From Thermus tengchongensis (GTDB lineage Bacteria > Deinococcota > Deinococci > Deinococcales > Thermaceae), in the NCBI RefSeq assembly GCF_021462405.1, contig NZ_JAKEDU010000002.1, positions 1 through 64,000 on the forward strand: a DNA stretch of 64,000 nucleotides, given 5' to 3'. Of the stretch, positions 52,541 to 63,754 are shown piece by piece; position 1 is the stretch's first letter; each line of letters opens with the position of its first letter. Below the pieces are notes generated by a model. That model worked only from the letters and a program-made list of their open reading frames with translations, did no database searches and was not told where the DNA came from. Both the position numbers and the translations under genes were made by a program.

Positions 52541-54496
52541 ATGACCGAGACCAAGGACCTTACCAGCCTTTCGGTGAACGCCATCCGGTTTTTGGCTATA
52601 GACGCCGTGGAAAAGGCCAAAAGCGGCCACCCCGGTATGCCCATGGCCATGGCTCCCCTGGCCTATCTCCTGTACCGGGAGGTCATGCGCCACAATCCCC
52701 TGAACCCCAGCTGGCCTAACCGGGACCGCTTTGTACTGTCCGCAGGCCATGGTTCCATGCTCCTCTATGCGGTCTTGCACCTTACGGGCTACGACCTTTC
52801 CCTGGAGGAGCTCAAGCGTTTCCGCCAATGGGGCTCCAAGACCCCGGGCCACCCCGAGTACGGCCACACCCTAGGGGTAGAGGTGACCACCGGTCCCTTG
52901 GGGCAGGGTATCTCCACCGCGGTGGGCCTGGCCCTGGCCGAGAGGAAGCTGGCTGCGGAGTTCAACCGCCCGGGCTACGAGGTGGTGAACCACTACACCT
53001 ACGTTTTGGCCTCGGACGGGGACCTGATGGAGGGGGTTTCCGGGGAGGCCAGCTCGTTGGCGGGGCACTGGCGGCTTTCCAAGCTCATCGTGTTTTGGGA
53101 TAACAACCACATTTCCATTGACGGCTCCACGGACCTGGCCTTCACCGAGGATGTGCTAGCCCGCTACCGGGCCTACGGCTGGCACACCCAAAGGGTGGAG
53201 GATGCCAACGACCTCGAGGCCCTCCGCCACGCCATCCGTCTGGCCCAGCTGGACGAAAGGCCCTCCCTCATTGCCGTGCGGAGCCACATTGGTTACGGTT
53301 CCCCCAAGCAGGATTCCCACAAGGCCCACGGGGAGCCCTTGGGTCCGGAGGCCGTGGAGGCCACCCGCCAAAACCTAGGCTGGCCCTACCCGCCCTTTGA
53401 AGTGCCCGAGGAAGTCTACCGGCACATGGACATGCGGGAGAAGGGAAGGGCTTGGCAGGAGGCCTGGGAAGAGCTCATGGAGGCCTATGCCCGGGCCTAT
53501 CCCGACCTGCACCAGGAGCTTCTGCGCCGCTTAAGGGGCGACCTGCCCTCTCTTCCCGAGGAGCCCCCAGCTTTTGACAAGCCCGTGGCCACCCGGGCGG
53601 CCAGCGGCAAGGCCCTGGACGCCATCGCCCCCCGGATGCCCGAACTCCTCGGGGGAAGCGCCGACCTCACCCCCTCCAACAACACCCAGGCTCAGGGTAT
53701 GGCGGACTTTTCCCCGCAAAACCCCACGGGGCGCTACATCCACTACGGGGTGCGGGAGCACGGCATGGGCGCCATCCTGAACGGGCTCAACCTTCACGGG
53801 GGCTACCGGGCCTACGGGGGCACCTTCCTGGTCTTCTCCGACTACATGCGCCCCGCCATCCGCCTGGCGGCCCTCATGGGCACCCCCACGGTCTTCGTCT
53901 TCACCCACGACTCCATCGCCCTGGGGGAGGATGGCCCCACCCACCAGCCCGTGGAGCACCTCATGAGCCTTAGGGCCATGCCGGGCCTCTGGGTGATCCG
54001 CCCCGCCGACGCCTACGAAACCTTCTACGCCTGGCAGGTGGCCTTGAAGCGGAAGGAAGGCCCTACCGCCCTCATCCTCACCCGGCAGGCGGTGCCCCTC
54101 CTTTCCCCGGAGAAGGCCAAGGGGCTCCTCCGGGGCGGCTACGTGTTGGAGGATGCAGAAAGGCCCGAAGGGGTAATCGTGGCCACGGGGAGCGAGGTGC
54201 ACCTGGCCTTGAAGGCCAAAGCCCTCCTGGCGGAAAAGGGCCGTCGGGTGCGGGTGGTGAGCCTGCCCTCCTTCGAGCTTTTTGAGGCCCAGCCCGAGGC
54301 GTACCGGAAGGAGGTGCTTCCCCCCGGCCTCCCCACCCTGGCGGTGGAGGCGGGGGCGACCCTGGGCTGGGAACGGTACGCCCACAAGGTGGTGGGCCTG
54401 GACCGCTTTGGGGCCAGCGCCCCTTACCCCGAGGTCTACGAGAAGCTGGGCTTCACCCCGGAGCGGGTGGCGGAGGCCTTGGAAGACCTCCTATGA
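52541..54496 (+). CDS. tkt: Transketolase
   Basis: 651 residues from the ATG at 52541 (GGAGG upstream). Thiamine diphosphate motif [38 protein letters not shown]-like [13 protein letters not shown] near the N terminus, [12 protein letters not shown], and the Pyr-domain [13 protein letters not shown]. It moves two-carbon units and regenerates pentose phosphates. First gene of a cluster with aldolase, CbbY and others, so it most likely serves the CBB cycle. Its end overlaps the next gene by ATGA. Confidence 0.97.
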   Translation: MTETKDLTSLSVNAIRFLAIDAVEKAKSGHPGMPMAMAPLAYLLYREVMRHNPLNPSWPNRDRFVLSAGHGSMLLYAVLHLTGYDLSLEELKRFRQWGSKTPGHPEYGHTLGVEVTTGPLGQGISTAVGLALAERKLAAEFNRPGYEVVNHYTYVLASDGDLMEGVSGEASSLAGHWRLSKLIVFWDNNHISIDGSTDLAFTEDVLARYRAYGWHTQRVEDANDLEALRHAIRLAQLDERPSLIAVRSHIGYGSPKQDSHKAHGEPLGPEAVEATRQNLGWPYPPFEVPEEVYRHMDMREKGRAWQEAWEELMEAYARAYPDLHQELLRRLRGDLPSLPEEPPAFDKPVATRAASGKALDAIAPRMPELLGGSADLTPSNNTQAQGMADFSPQNPTGRYIHYGVREHGMGAILNGLNLHGGYRAYGGTFLVFSDYMRPAIRLAALMGTPTVFVFTHDSIALGEDGPTHQPVEHLMSLRAMPGLWVIRPADAYETFYAWQVALKRKEGPTALILTRQAVPLLSPEKAKGLLRGGYVLEDAERPEGVIVATGSEVHLALKAKALLAEKGRRVRVVSLPSFELFEAQPEAYRKEVLPPGLPTLAVEAGATLGWERYAHKVVGLDRFGASAPYPEVYEKLGFTPERVAEALEDLL

Positions 54497-55179
54497 GGTT
54501 CAGGGTGGATCCCTTGCCCCTTCCCGGCACCTACCGGGGCACGGCCATTGTGGTGGATGTGATCCGGGCCACCACTGCCGCCCTCTACCTCAAAGCTGGG
54601 GCCACGGCCCTGGTTTTGGCCCGGGGAGCGGAGGCCGCCCGGGCCTTGCGCCAGGATGGGGAGCTCCTGGCTGGGGAGGTGGGAGGGCTTCCCCCAGAGG
54701 GGTTTGACCTGGGCAACTCCCCCCGGGAGGTGAATGGGGTGGTGGGTAAGGCCGTGGTCATGGCCACCACCAACGGCACCCGGGCCGCCCATGCCGCCCT
54801 AGGAGCCAGGCACATCCTTCTCGGTTCCTTGCAAAATGCCCAGGCGGTGGCGGAGAAAGCCAGGGAAACCGGGGAGGAGGTACACCTGGTCTGTGCGGGG
54901 AAGGAGGGCCAGATGGCCTTGGACGATCTCTATACTGCCGGGGTCATCGGAAAGCGCCTGAAGGCCCTGGGGTTTTCCCCGGAAGGGGAGATGGCCCATC
55001 TGGCCCTTTTCCTGGCGGAGAATCCTTCGTTCCCTGTCCTTTCCAGCAGCGAGGCCGCCAAGGCCCTGGTGGGGGTGGGTTTGGAGGAGGATGTGGCCGA
55101 GTGCGCCCGGGTGGACGTGCATGGGGTTGTCCCGCGCTTCTTGGGGATGCGGGGTGAGGGCATGGTCTTTGGAGGTTAG
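54493..55179 (+). CDS. ComB-family phosphatase (2-phosphosulfolactate phosphatase-like)
   Basis: 228 residues. [57 protein letters not shown] and [18 protein letters not shown] are the ComB blocks. ComB acts in coenzyme M synthesis in methanogens, but the family is widespread in bacteria lacking that pathway, so the substrate here is open. Being coupled by ATGA to transketolase and 8 bp before aldolase, it may act on a sugar phosphate or related metabolite; this is inference. Confidence 0.85.
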   Translation: MRFRVDPLPLPGTYRGTAIVVDVIRATTAALYLKAGATALVLARGAEAARALRQDGELLAGEVGGLPPEGFDLGNSPREVNGVVGKAVVMATTNGTRAAHAALGARHILLGSLQNAQAVAEKARETGEEVHLVCAGKEGQMALDDLYTAGVIGKRLKALGFSPEGEMAHLALFLAENPSFPVLSSSEAAKALVGVGLEEDVAECARVDVHGVVPRFLGMRGEGMVFGG

Positions 55180-55187
55180 GGGGAGGG

Positions 55188-55997
55188 ATGCTGGCCACCT
55201 TGCGGGAGGTTTTGCCGGAAAAGGGCCGGGCGGTGGGGGCTTTTGACGTGGTGGGCCTGGAGTGGGCGGAGGCCATTCTGGAGGGAGCGGAAACCCTCGG
55301 CCTTCCCGTCATCCTCAGCGTGGCCCCCCACCTGGGGGGGCCGCCTTTAAGGGCCCTGGCTCCTGGGCTTAGAGTTTTGGCGGAAGAGGCCAGGGTACCC
55401 GTGGCCCTGCACCTGGACCATGGGGAAAACCTGAGGGAGGTGGTGGAAGCCTTAAGGCTCGGGTTTACCAGCGTGATGCTGGATGGAAGCCACCTGCCCC
55501 TTCAGGAGAACATCCACTTGACCCGCCTGGCGGTGGAGGTGGCCCGGGCCTATGGGGCCACGGTGGAAGGGGAGGTGGGGGCGGTGCCGGGAGGCTACGG
55601 GTGGGAGGTTTCCCAGGAACCGGTGGCCTACACGGATCCCGTGGAAGCCAGGCGCTACCTGGAGGAAACCGGGGTGGATGCTTTGGCGGTATCCATCGGC
55701 ACCCGCCATGGCCTGCACAAGGGGCCGGTGCGCCTGAACCTGCCCCTTTTGGAGGAGCTGGGCCAGCTTCCCGTGCCCCTGGTCCTCCACGGGGCCTCGG
55801 GCCTGAGCCCGGAGGCGTACCGGGCCTTGGTGGCGAGGGGGATTCGCAAGATCAACTTGTATGCCGATTTGGCCCTCGAGGCGGCCTCGGTTCTCAGGAA
55901 GGTGGAAGCGAAAGACTACCTGGGCCTGATGGCGGCCATGAAGGAGGGCCTCAAGGATTTGGCCATGGCCCGGATGCGCCTATGGTGGGGAAGCTAA
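55188..55997 (+). CDS. fba: Class II fructose/sedoheptulose-bisphosphate aldolase family protein
   Basis: 269 residues. Zinc ligands are visible: His in ALHLDHGEN, His in GTRHGLHKGP and His in VLHGASGLS. VEGEVGAVPG and IRKINLYADLALEA are the conserved later blocks. The length is close to the KbaY/GatY-type members, a little shorter than E. coli FbaA. In this cluster it should join triose phosphates to fructose- or sedoheptulose-bisphosphate. Its end overlaps cbbY by 16 bp. Confidence 0.9.
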   Translation: MLATLREVLPEKGRAVGAFDVVGLEWAEAILEGAETLGLPVILSVAPHLGGPPLRALAPGLRVLAEEARVPVALHLDHGENLREVVEALRLGFTSVMLDGSHLPLQENIHLTRLAVEVARAYGATVEGEVGAVPGGYGWEVSQEPVAYTDPVEARRYLEETGVDALAVSIGTRHGLHKGPVRLNLPLLEELGQLPVPLVLHGASGLSPEAYRALVARGIRKINLYADLALEAASVLRKVEAKDYLGLMAAMKEGLKDLAMARMRLWWGS

Positions 55998-56737
55998 AGG
56001 CCATCCTCTGGGATCTAGACGGCACCTTGGCGGAGACGGAGGAGCTCCACCGGGAGGCCTTCAACCGGGCCTTTGCCCACTTTGGCCTTCCCCTTTACTG
56101 GGACCAGGAAACCTACGCCCGCCTCCTTTGGACCCCAGGGGGCAAGGAGCGCCTGAAGCGGGCCCTAGAGGAAACGCCCGGGGCGCCCACGCTTTCTTGG
56201 GAGGAGATTGGCGAGGTCCACCGGTACAAGACGGACCTCTACCTGCAACTTTTGCGGGAGGAAGGGATTGTGTTGCGCCCGGGGGTGCGCCGCCTCCTTG
56301 CTGAGGCCCGGGAAGCGGGGGTAGCCCTGGTCCTTTGCACCACCACCAGCCCGGAAAACGCCGAGGCCTTCTTGGAGGGTGCGGGGCTTAGGGGGTGGTT
56401 TTCCTTGGTCCTGGCGGGGGATGTGGTGCCAAGGAAAAAACCAGATCCCAGCATCTACCTATTGGCCCAGGAGCGCTTGGGTCTAAAACCCCAGGAGGGG
56501 GTGGTGGTGGAGGATTCCCGCAACGGCCTCCTGAGCGCCATGGGGGCCGGTTTTCCCGTGCTGATCACCCCAAGCCTCTACGCCCTGGGCCAGGACTACC
56601 ACGAGGCCACCGCCCTCCTTCCCCACCTGGGGGAGCCGGGAAACCCTGCTGCCGTGCTCCAGGGACCAAGGGCCGGGGAAAGGGTGGTGGTGGATCTTTC
56701 CTACTTGGAGGAGGTGAGAGGATGGTGGAGCACCTGA
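55982..56737 (+). CDS. cbbY: CbbY-type HAD phosphatase
   Basis: 251 residues. HAD motif I WDLDGTLAETEELHREAFN, motif II LCTTTSPENAEAFL, Lys in VPRKKPDPSIYLLA and motif IV VVVEDSRNGLLSAMGAG. CbbY removes xylulose-1,5-bisphosphate, a misfire product that inhibits RuBisCO, and is encoded beside red-type RuBisCO genes elsewhere. The ATG at 55982 lies within the end of the aldolase gene. Confidence 0.92.
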   Translation: MVGKLKAILWDLDGTLAETEELHREAFNRAFAHFGLPLYWDQETYARLLWTPGGKERLKRALEETPGAPTLSWEEIGEVHRYKTDLYLQLLREEGIVLRPGVRRLLAEAREAGVALVLCTTTSPENAEAFLEGAGLRGWFSLVLAGDVVPRKKPDPSIYLLAQERLGLKPQEGVVVEDSRNGLLSAMGAGFPVLITPSLYALGQDYHEATALLPHLGEPGNPAAVLQGPRAGERVVVDLSYLEEVRGWWST

Positions 56738-57030
56738 TCGTGTTCAACGCCGAGGCTAGTCCGGAGGAGGTGAGGGAGATGGTGCGGAAGGCCCGGGAGG
56801 TGCTGCTCCAGATCCCGGGGGTGTGCGGGCTCCGCTATGGGGAGGCCCTTTCCGAAGGGGCCCGTTACCGTTACTGGCTTTCCGTCCTCTTTGAGGGTCC
56901 GGAGGTGGTTTCCTTCTACCGGGACCATCCCCTGCACGTGGAGTTCGCCAACCGGGTGTTCCGTCCCATGGCCAAGGACAGAATCACCACCGACTACCTG
57001 GTGATGACGGAGGTGTTATGCGGCAGCTAG
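56722..57030 (+). CDS. Dabb-domain (stress-responsive A/B barrel) protein
   Basis: 102 residues. MVEHLIVFNAEASPEEVREMVRKAREVLLQIPGVCGLRYGEAL ... YWLSVLFEGPEVVSFYRDHPLHVEFANRVFRPM ... TDYLVM is the dimeric alpha/beta barrel (Dabb) pattern, with HPLHVEF as the usual signature. Role unknown. It overlaps cbbY by 16 bp and the next small gene by 13 bp, so it is part of the CBB cluster. Confidence 0.82.
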   Translation: MVEHLIVFNAEASPEEVREMVRKAREVLLQIPGVCGLRYGEALSEGARYRYWLSVLFEGPEVVSFYRDHPLHVEFANRVFRPMAKDRITTDYLVMTEVLCGS

Positions 57031-57290
57031 CCCACCGGGAGGCGGAGGCCAAGGCGCTGAAGATACTGGTGGATGGGGTGGGAGAGGGTTTGGTCCTCGA
57101 GGGGGAGGGAGGGTACTACGCCCTCTACTACTTCTACAGCTGGTACGGGCGCAAGGCCCCGGATCCCGAGGAAACCCCAGACTGGGTGGAGGGGCCCAAG
57201 CCTTCCCCCGAGGATTTCCGTGCCCCTTACGACCAGGCCCGTTGGCTTGAGGATAATGGCTACACGCTTTTCATTAACGAGTCCAAGTAG
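57018..57290 (+). CDS. Small acidic protein of unknown function (paralog 1)
   Basis: 90 residues; no known family recognised. It shares a layout with the next gene: EA-rich start, KILVDGVGEGLVLEGEGGYYALYYFYSWYG, a Pro-rich PDPEETPDWVEGPKPSPEDFRAPYD, then RWLEDNGYTLFIN. No signal peptide, membrane segment or cysteine is present. It lies between a Dabb gene and its own paralog in the CBB cluster, with gene overlap, so expression with the cluster is likely. Confidence 0.8.
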   Translation: MRQLAHREAEAKALKILVDGVGEGLVLEGEGGYYALYYFYSWYGRKAPDPEETPDWVEGPKPSPEDFRAPYDQARWLEDNGYTLFINESK

Positions 57291-57299
57291 GAGGCGGGT

Positions 57300-57569
57300 A
57301 TGGACTACTCGGAAATGCCCTACCAGGAGGCCAGGAAGCAGGCGGTGAAGGTGCTGGAGGATGGCTACGGGGATGCGGTGGTTCTGAAGGACGACCACGG
57401 GTACTGGGTCCTTTACTACCTCTACGGCTTCCAGGTTCCACCGCCGGAGGCCCCGCCCCACTGGATGGAAGGTCCTTTCCCAGGGGAGGAAGGGATTCGC
57501 TCCCCCTACGAGATGCAGAAGTTTTTGGAGGAGCAGGGGGATTTCACCTACCTTAACGATGTAGACTGA
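57300..57569 (+). CDS. Small acidic protein of unknown function (paralog 2)
   Basis: 89 residues. Aligns over its length with the preceding gene: YQEARKQAVKVLEDGYGDAVVLKDDHGYWVLYYLYGF, PPPEAPPHWMEGPFPGEEGIRSPYE, KFLEEQGDFTYLND. Tandem duplication followed by strong divergence is the simplest reading. GGAGG precedes the ATG. The aromatic, acidic composition hints at a small binding or regulatory protein, but no function can be assigned. Confidence 0.8.
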   Translation: MDYSEMPYQEARKQAVKVLEDGYGDAVVLKDDHGYWVLYYLYGFQVPPPEAPPHWMEGPFPGEEGIRSPYEMQKFLEEQGDFTYLNDVD

Positions 57570-57573
57570 AGCG

Positions 57574-58003
57574 GTGAAGCGGGACACCCACAGGGTTCTC
57601 CAGATAACGGTAATCTACCTCTTCGCTGGCTTTCTCGTCGCCGACGGGGCGGCGGTGCTGCTTTTTTCCACCCTGGTGGAGGGGTTGCACCACCTGATGC
57701 AGGGGGATTACGGGGAGGTGGTCCTGGGCCTTTTGGACCGCGTGCCTCTCGCTTTGATATTGGCGGAAATCCTCTACACCCTGCTGCGCTTCTCCAAGGA
57801 AGGGACCCTCGAGGCCACCCCCTTTTGGTTATCGGCCTCGTCGCCGCCATTCCCTGCATCCTGGCCCTGACCGCGGAGGCGGTGAAAAGTTTGACCTGGC
57901 GGACCCGGCCTTTATGGCGGTGTTGGCCAAGCTGGGGCTTCTTTCCCTCATGGTGGTGGCCCTGGCTCTGGCCATGCGCCTTACTAAGAACGCAGCAGCG
58001 TGA
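57574..58003 (+). pseudogene. PsiE-like membrane protein gene with two frameshifts
   Basis: A GTG start at 57574 opens a frame with LQITVIYLFAGFLVADGAAVLLF and VPLALILAEILYTLLRFSKEGTLEATPF. It then continues in another frame after TTTT (~57821-57824) as LVIGLVAAIPCILALTAEAVK, and in a third after AAAA (~57885-57888) as FDLADPAFMAVLAKLGLLSLMVVALALAMRL to the TGA at 58001-58003. Adding one T and one A restores a ~143-residue four-helix protein like PsiE. The damage is either real or base-calling error in homopolymers. It converges with and overlaps cbbR by 20 bp. Confidence 0.75.
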
Positions 58004-58889
58004 TGAGGGCCCGGGCTGCGGGGTTGGCCACACTCTTGGGGTGTACCAACCAGAAGTAGCGGCGGATCTCCCCCACGGGCGCGGAAAGCCGCAAGGCCCG
58101 GAGGTTCCCCACCTTCAGGTTGGGCTGGACCACCACCCGGCTTATGATCCCCACCCCGGCCCCTGCCAGTACCAGGCGCTTGGTTACCTCGTTGTTGTCG
58201 GTGTAGAAGATGGGCTTCAGCTCTAAGCCTGCTTGCTCAAAGGCCCGCTCCAGGGCCCGCCAGGTCATGGAGCCGGGCTTGCGCACGATAAGGGTTTCCT
58301 CCCTTAACCACTCGGGGGGTATGGTTTCCCGCCCGGCCCAGGGGTGGTCGGGGGGCACGATGAGAACCAGCTCGTCCTCATAGAACAGATGTCGCTCGTA
58401 ACCTTCCCAGTGCTCCACCCCTTCCAGGATGGCGAACTCCACCTCGCCCATGCGCAACCGCTCCGCCAAGCGTTCGGAGGAACCGCTTTCCACGTGAACC
58501 CGCACTCCTGGGTGGGCTTCATGGAAATCTTTTAGGAAAAGGGGGAGCACGTAGGTGGCCATGGTGGTGGCTGCCCCCAGGGTGACCTCTCCCATCTCCA
58601 GTCGGCCCATGGCCTGGGAAACCCGCTGGAACTCCTCCAGGGCCTGCACCGCCCGCCTGGCCTCGGGCAAGAGGGCCTCTCCTACCCGGGAAAGCACCAG
58701 GTGACGCCCCTGGCGCTCAAAGAGGGGATGGCCTACCTGTTCCTCTAAGGCCCGCAGGTACTGGCTTACCGCGGGCTGGGTAATGCCCAGTGCCAAGGCC
58801 GCCCGGCCCACGCCTCCTTCCTCCACCACCGTGACGAAGACCCGTAATGCGGCAGGGTTCGGCAGTTTAGCGTTTCTAGATATGAGCAT
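57984..58889 (-). CDS. cbbR: LysR-type regulator, CbbR-like
   Basis: 301 residues. N-terminal helix-turn-helix (ALRVFVTVVEEGGVGRAALALGITQPAVSQYLRALEEQVGHPLFERQ), then a periplasmic-binding-type effector domain. Position between the two CBB gene groups and divergent transcription from glpX-cbbLS are the classic CbbR arrangement, so it very likely activates them. The ATG at 58889 lies inside the candidate operator (58886-58904), so autoregulation is plausible; a later start is possible. Confidence 0.88.
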   Translation of the reverse strand: MLISRNAKLPNPAALRVFVTVVEEGGVGRAALALGITQPAVSQYLRALEEQVGHPLFERQGRHLVLSRVGEALLPEARRAVQALEEFQRVSQAMGRLEMGEVTLGAATTMATYVLPLFLKDFHEAHPGVRVHVESGSSERLAERLRMGEVEFAILEGVEHWEGYERHLFYEDELVLIVPPDHPWAGRETIPPEWLREETLIVRKPGSMTWRALERAFEQAGLELKPIFYTDNNEVTKRLVLAGAGVGIISRVVVQPNLKVGNLRALRLSAPVGEIRRYFWLVHPKSVANPAARALITLLRS

Positions 58890-58904
58890 AGGCTTATGGT
58901 ATGC
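58886..58904. promoter_or_regulatory. candidate CbbR operator between cbbR and glpX
   Basis: GCATA (58886-58890) and TATGC (58900-58904) enclose GGCTTATGG, and CATA-GGCT-TATG is a second nested inverted repeat. GGCTTATGGTA here matches GGCTTATAGTA at 52475-52485. TATGAT (58914-58919) lies 17 bp downstream of GGCTTA and could be the -10 box for glpX-cbbLS. Confidence 0.6.
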
Positions 58905-58953
58905 CCGAAAACATATGATTGCAATAATAAAACGCCCCCTTTAAGGTAAGCGC

Positions 58954-61394
<2,441 letters not shown>

Positions 61395-61411
61395 GAAAGG
61401 AGTTGAGGAAG

Positions 61412-61837
61412 ATGCGGATTACCCAAGGTACTTTCTCTTACCTGCCTGATCTGACGGACGAGGAGATCCGGGCCCAGATTGAGTACATCATCCGAAACGG
61501 CTGGGCGGTATCCATTGAGTACACCGACGATCCCAGCCCCTACAACGTCTACTGGAACATGTGGGGCCTGCCCATGTTTGACCTGGAGGATGCCGCAGCG
61601 GCCATGTACGAGTTCCAGAAGTGCCGCGAGGCCTTCCCCAACCACTACATCAAGATCAACGGCTACGACCCCTCCCCCATGTGGCAGGCGCAAAGGGTTT
61701 CCTTCATCGCCCACCGCCCCAAGAACGAACCCGGCTTCCGCTTGCACCGGCAGCTTTGGAGCGATGGCCGTAGGCTCAAGTACGCCCTGGAGGCCTACGC
61801 CACCATGAGGCCAGAAGGCGAGCGTTATCAGGAGTAA
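61412..61837 (+). CDS. cbbS: RuBisCO small subunit, red type
   Basis: 141 residues from the ATG at 61412 (AAGGAG 9 nt upstream; the TTG three codons earlier sits on that site). MRITQGTFSYLPDLTDEEIRAQIEYIIRNGWAVSIEYTDDP and YWNMWGLPMFDLEDAAAAMYEFQKCREAFPNHYIKINGYD are standard. The long C-terminal extension GFRLHRQLWSDGRRLKYALEAYATMRPEGERY is the red-type hallmark that forms a central beta-barrel in the holoenzyme. Confidence 0.97.
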   Translation: MRITQGTFSYLPDLTDEEIRAQIEYIIRNGWAVSIEYTDDPSPYNVYWNMWGLPMFDLEDAAAAMYEFQKCREAFPNHYIKINGYDPSPMWQAQRVSFIAHRPKNEPGFRLHRQLWSDGRRLKYALEAYATMRPEGERYQE

Positions 61838-61840
61838 CCC

Positions 61841-61860
61841 CCGGGATCTAGGGGTCCCGG
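61841..61860 (+). other. stem-loop between cbbS and cbbX
   Basis: CCGGGA (61841-61846) pairs with TCCCGG (61855-61860), 4 bp after the cbbS stop. It is a short stem, perhaps an mRNA stabiliser that keeps cbbLS more abundant than the downstream genes. Confidence 0.4.
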
Positions 61861-61899
61861 CTCTGGCCGGGGCCCCTTCCCAAAACCCCAAGGAGGCTC

Positions 61900-62790
61900 A
61901 TGCAGGAAGCCCAAGGCCAAAACCTGGCGGTGGTGAAGAACCCCGAGATCGAAGTGGTCCTGGAAACCCTGGACCGGGAGCTGGTGGGCCTTCGGCCTGT
62001 CAAGCAGCGGATCCGGGAGATCGCCGCCTACCTTTCCGTGGACAAGCTCCGCCGGGAGCTGGGGCTTACCGCCGATCGCCCCACCCTGCACATGGCCTTC
62101 GTGGGCCCCCCGGGCACGGGAAAGACCACGGTGGCCATGCGCATGGCCACCATCCTGCACAAGCTGGGCTACATCCGCCGCGACCACCTGGTGGTGGCCA
62201 GCCGCGATGATCTGGTGGGCCAGTACATTGGCCACACCGCTCCCAAGACCAAGGAGGTCTTGAAGCGGGCCATGGGGGGGGTGCTTTTCATCGACGAGGC
62301 CTACAGCCTCTACCGGGCGGAAAACGAGCGGGACTACGGCCAGGAGACCATAGAGATCCTCCTTCAGGTCATGGAGAACCAGCGGGAGGACCTGGTGGTG
62401 ATCCTGGCAGGGTATAAGGACCGCATGGAGGAGTTCTTCGCCCTAAACCCGGGGATGCGCTCCCGCATCGCCCACCACATTGAGTTTCCCCCTTATAGCG
62501 CCGAGGAACTCTTCCAAATCGGCAAGCTCATGCTGGAAAGGCAGGGCTACCGCTTCACCCAGGAGGCGGAGAAGGCGTTCCTGGAGTACCTGGAACGCCG
62601 CATGCGCCTTCCCAACTTCGCCTATGCCCGGAGCGTGCGCAACGCCTTGGACCGCTTCAAGCTTAGGCAGGCTTACCGACTTTACCAGAAGGCGGGGCCG
62701 GTGACCGCGGAGGAGCTCATGACCCTTACCGCTGACGACATCTATGCCAGCTCGGTGTTTAGGGAAAAGGAGGAAGAGGATGCCCCATAG
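61900..62790 (+). CDS. cbbX: CbbX, red-type RuBisCO activase (AAA+)
   Basis: 296 residues. Walker [10 protein letters not shown] (69-77), Walker [13 protein letters not shown] and sensor [31 protein letters not shown]. The pore-loop region contains [23 protein letters not shown]. CbbX remodels inhibited red-type RuBisCO by pulling the CbbL C-terminal tail, using ATP and RuBP. Its end overlaps cbbP by 11 bp. Confidence 0.97.
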   Translation: MQEAQGQNLAVVKNPEIEVVLETLDRELVGLRPVKQRIREIAAYLSVDKLRRELGLTADRPTLHMAFVGPPGTGKTTVAMRMATILHKLGYIRRDHLVVASRDDLVGQYIGHTAPKTKEVLKRAMGGVLFIDEAYSLYRAENERDYGQETIEILLQVMENQREDLVVILAGYKDRMEEFFALNPGMRSRIAHHIEFPPYSAEELFQIGKLMLERQGYRFTQEAEKAFLEYLERRMRLPNFAYARSVRNALDRFKLRQAYRLYQKAGPVTAEELMTLTADDIYASSVFREKEEEDAP

Positions 62791-63745
62791 GCCATTTATG
62801 TTAGGCATTGCAGGGGACTCGGGAGCGGGGAAGACCACCATCTCCGGCGGCATTGCCCGGCTTCTTGGGGTGGAGCGCACCACCAGCATCTGCGTGGACG
62901 ACTACCACAAGTACGACCGCAAGCAGCGTAAGGAGCTGGGCATCACCCCTTTGAACCCCGAGTGCAACTACATGGACATCATGGAGCAGCACGTTAGGCT
63001 CCTTGCCGAGGGAGAGCCCATCCTGAAGCCCGTGTACAACCACTCCACGGGTACCTTTGATCCTCCAGTCTACGTTCCCGCCCCCCGGGCGGTGGAGGTG
63101 GAGGGAAGGCTCATCCCACGGGTGGTGGTCCTGGAGGGGCTTCTTACCCTTTTTTCCCCGGCCTTGAGGAGCCGTTACCACCTCACCGTATACCTTGACC
63201 CCGAAGAGGAACTCAGGCGGGAGTGGAAGGTAAAGCGGGATGTGGCTAAGCGGGGGTACACCCCGGAGGAGGTCATCGCCGACATCGAAAGGCGCATGCC
63301 CGACTCCCGGGCCTTTATCTGGCCGCAGAAAGAGCATGCCGACATCGTGGTGCGCTTTTATCGCCCCCCTGGCTACAACCCCGAGAACCCCAGCACCCTG
63401 AACGTACGCATCGCTCTGAAGCACACCCTGCCTCGCCTAGATCTTTCCGAGGTGCTCCACTCCGCCTACGAGGATGAGGCCCTGATCCGCCTGGAAACCC
63501 GGCGGGAGGCGGATATCCTGGACATCACCGGCAATGTGACCCCTGATAGGGCCCAGACCTTTGAGCGCATCATCTGGGAGCACCTCGGTCACCATGCCCA
63601 GCACTTTGACCCCAGCCTGGTGGGTACCTTCTGGGACAAGGCGGGGCAGAGCTACCCCCTGGCCCTAACCCAGCTCATCATCGCCTACTATCTGGTTAAG
63701 ATGCGGGAGCTGGCCATCGAGCGAGGGCATCTGCGGGTGGCCTAG
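62780..63745 (+). CDS. cbbP: Phosphoribulokinase
   Basis: 321 residues from the ATG at 62780 (AGGAAGAGG upstream). P-loop [14 protein letters not shown] (11-24), [34 protein letters not shown] (substrate Asp/His region) and [39 protein letters not shown]. It makes RuBP from ribulose-5-phosphate and ATP, the second enzyme unique to the CBB cycle. There is no obvious redox cysteine pair of the plant type. Confidence 0.96.
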   Translation: MPHRPFMLGIAGDSGAGKTTISGGIARLLGVERTTSICVDDYHKYDRKQRKELGITPLNPECNYMDIMEQHVRLLAEGEPILKPVYNHSTGTFDPPVYVPAPRAVEVEGRLIPRVVVLEGLLTLFSPALRSRYHLTVYLDPEEELRREWKVKRDVAKRGYTPEEVIADIERRMPDSRAFIWPQKEHADIVVRFYRPPGYNPENPSTLNVRIALKHTLPRLDLSEVLHSAYEDEALIRLETRREADILDITGNVTPDRAQTFERIIWEHLGHHAQHFDPSLVGTFWDKAGQSYPLALTQLIIAYYLVKMRELAIERGHLRVA

Positions 63746-63754
63746 GGGGAAAGG

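Noticed and set aside
57815-57830. Programmed -1 frameshift at CCCCCTTTTGG in the PsiE-like gene
   Set aside because: The run is not in the phase of an X-XXY-YYZ slippery heptamer and a second shift is needed 60 bp later. Lost bases or read error fit better.
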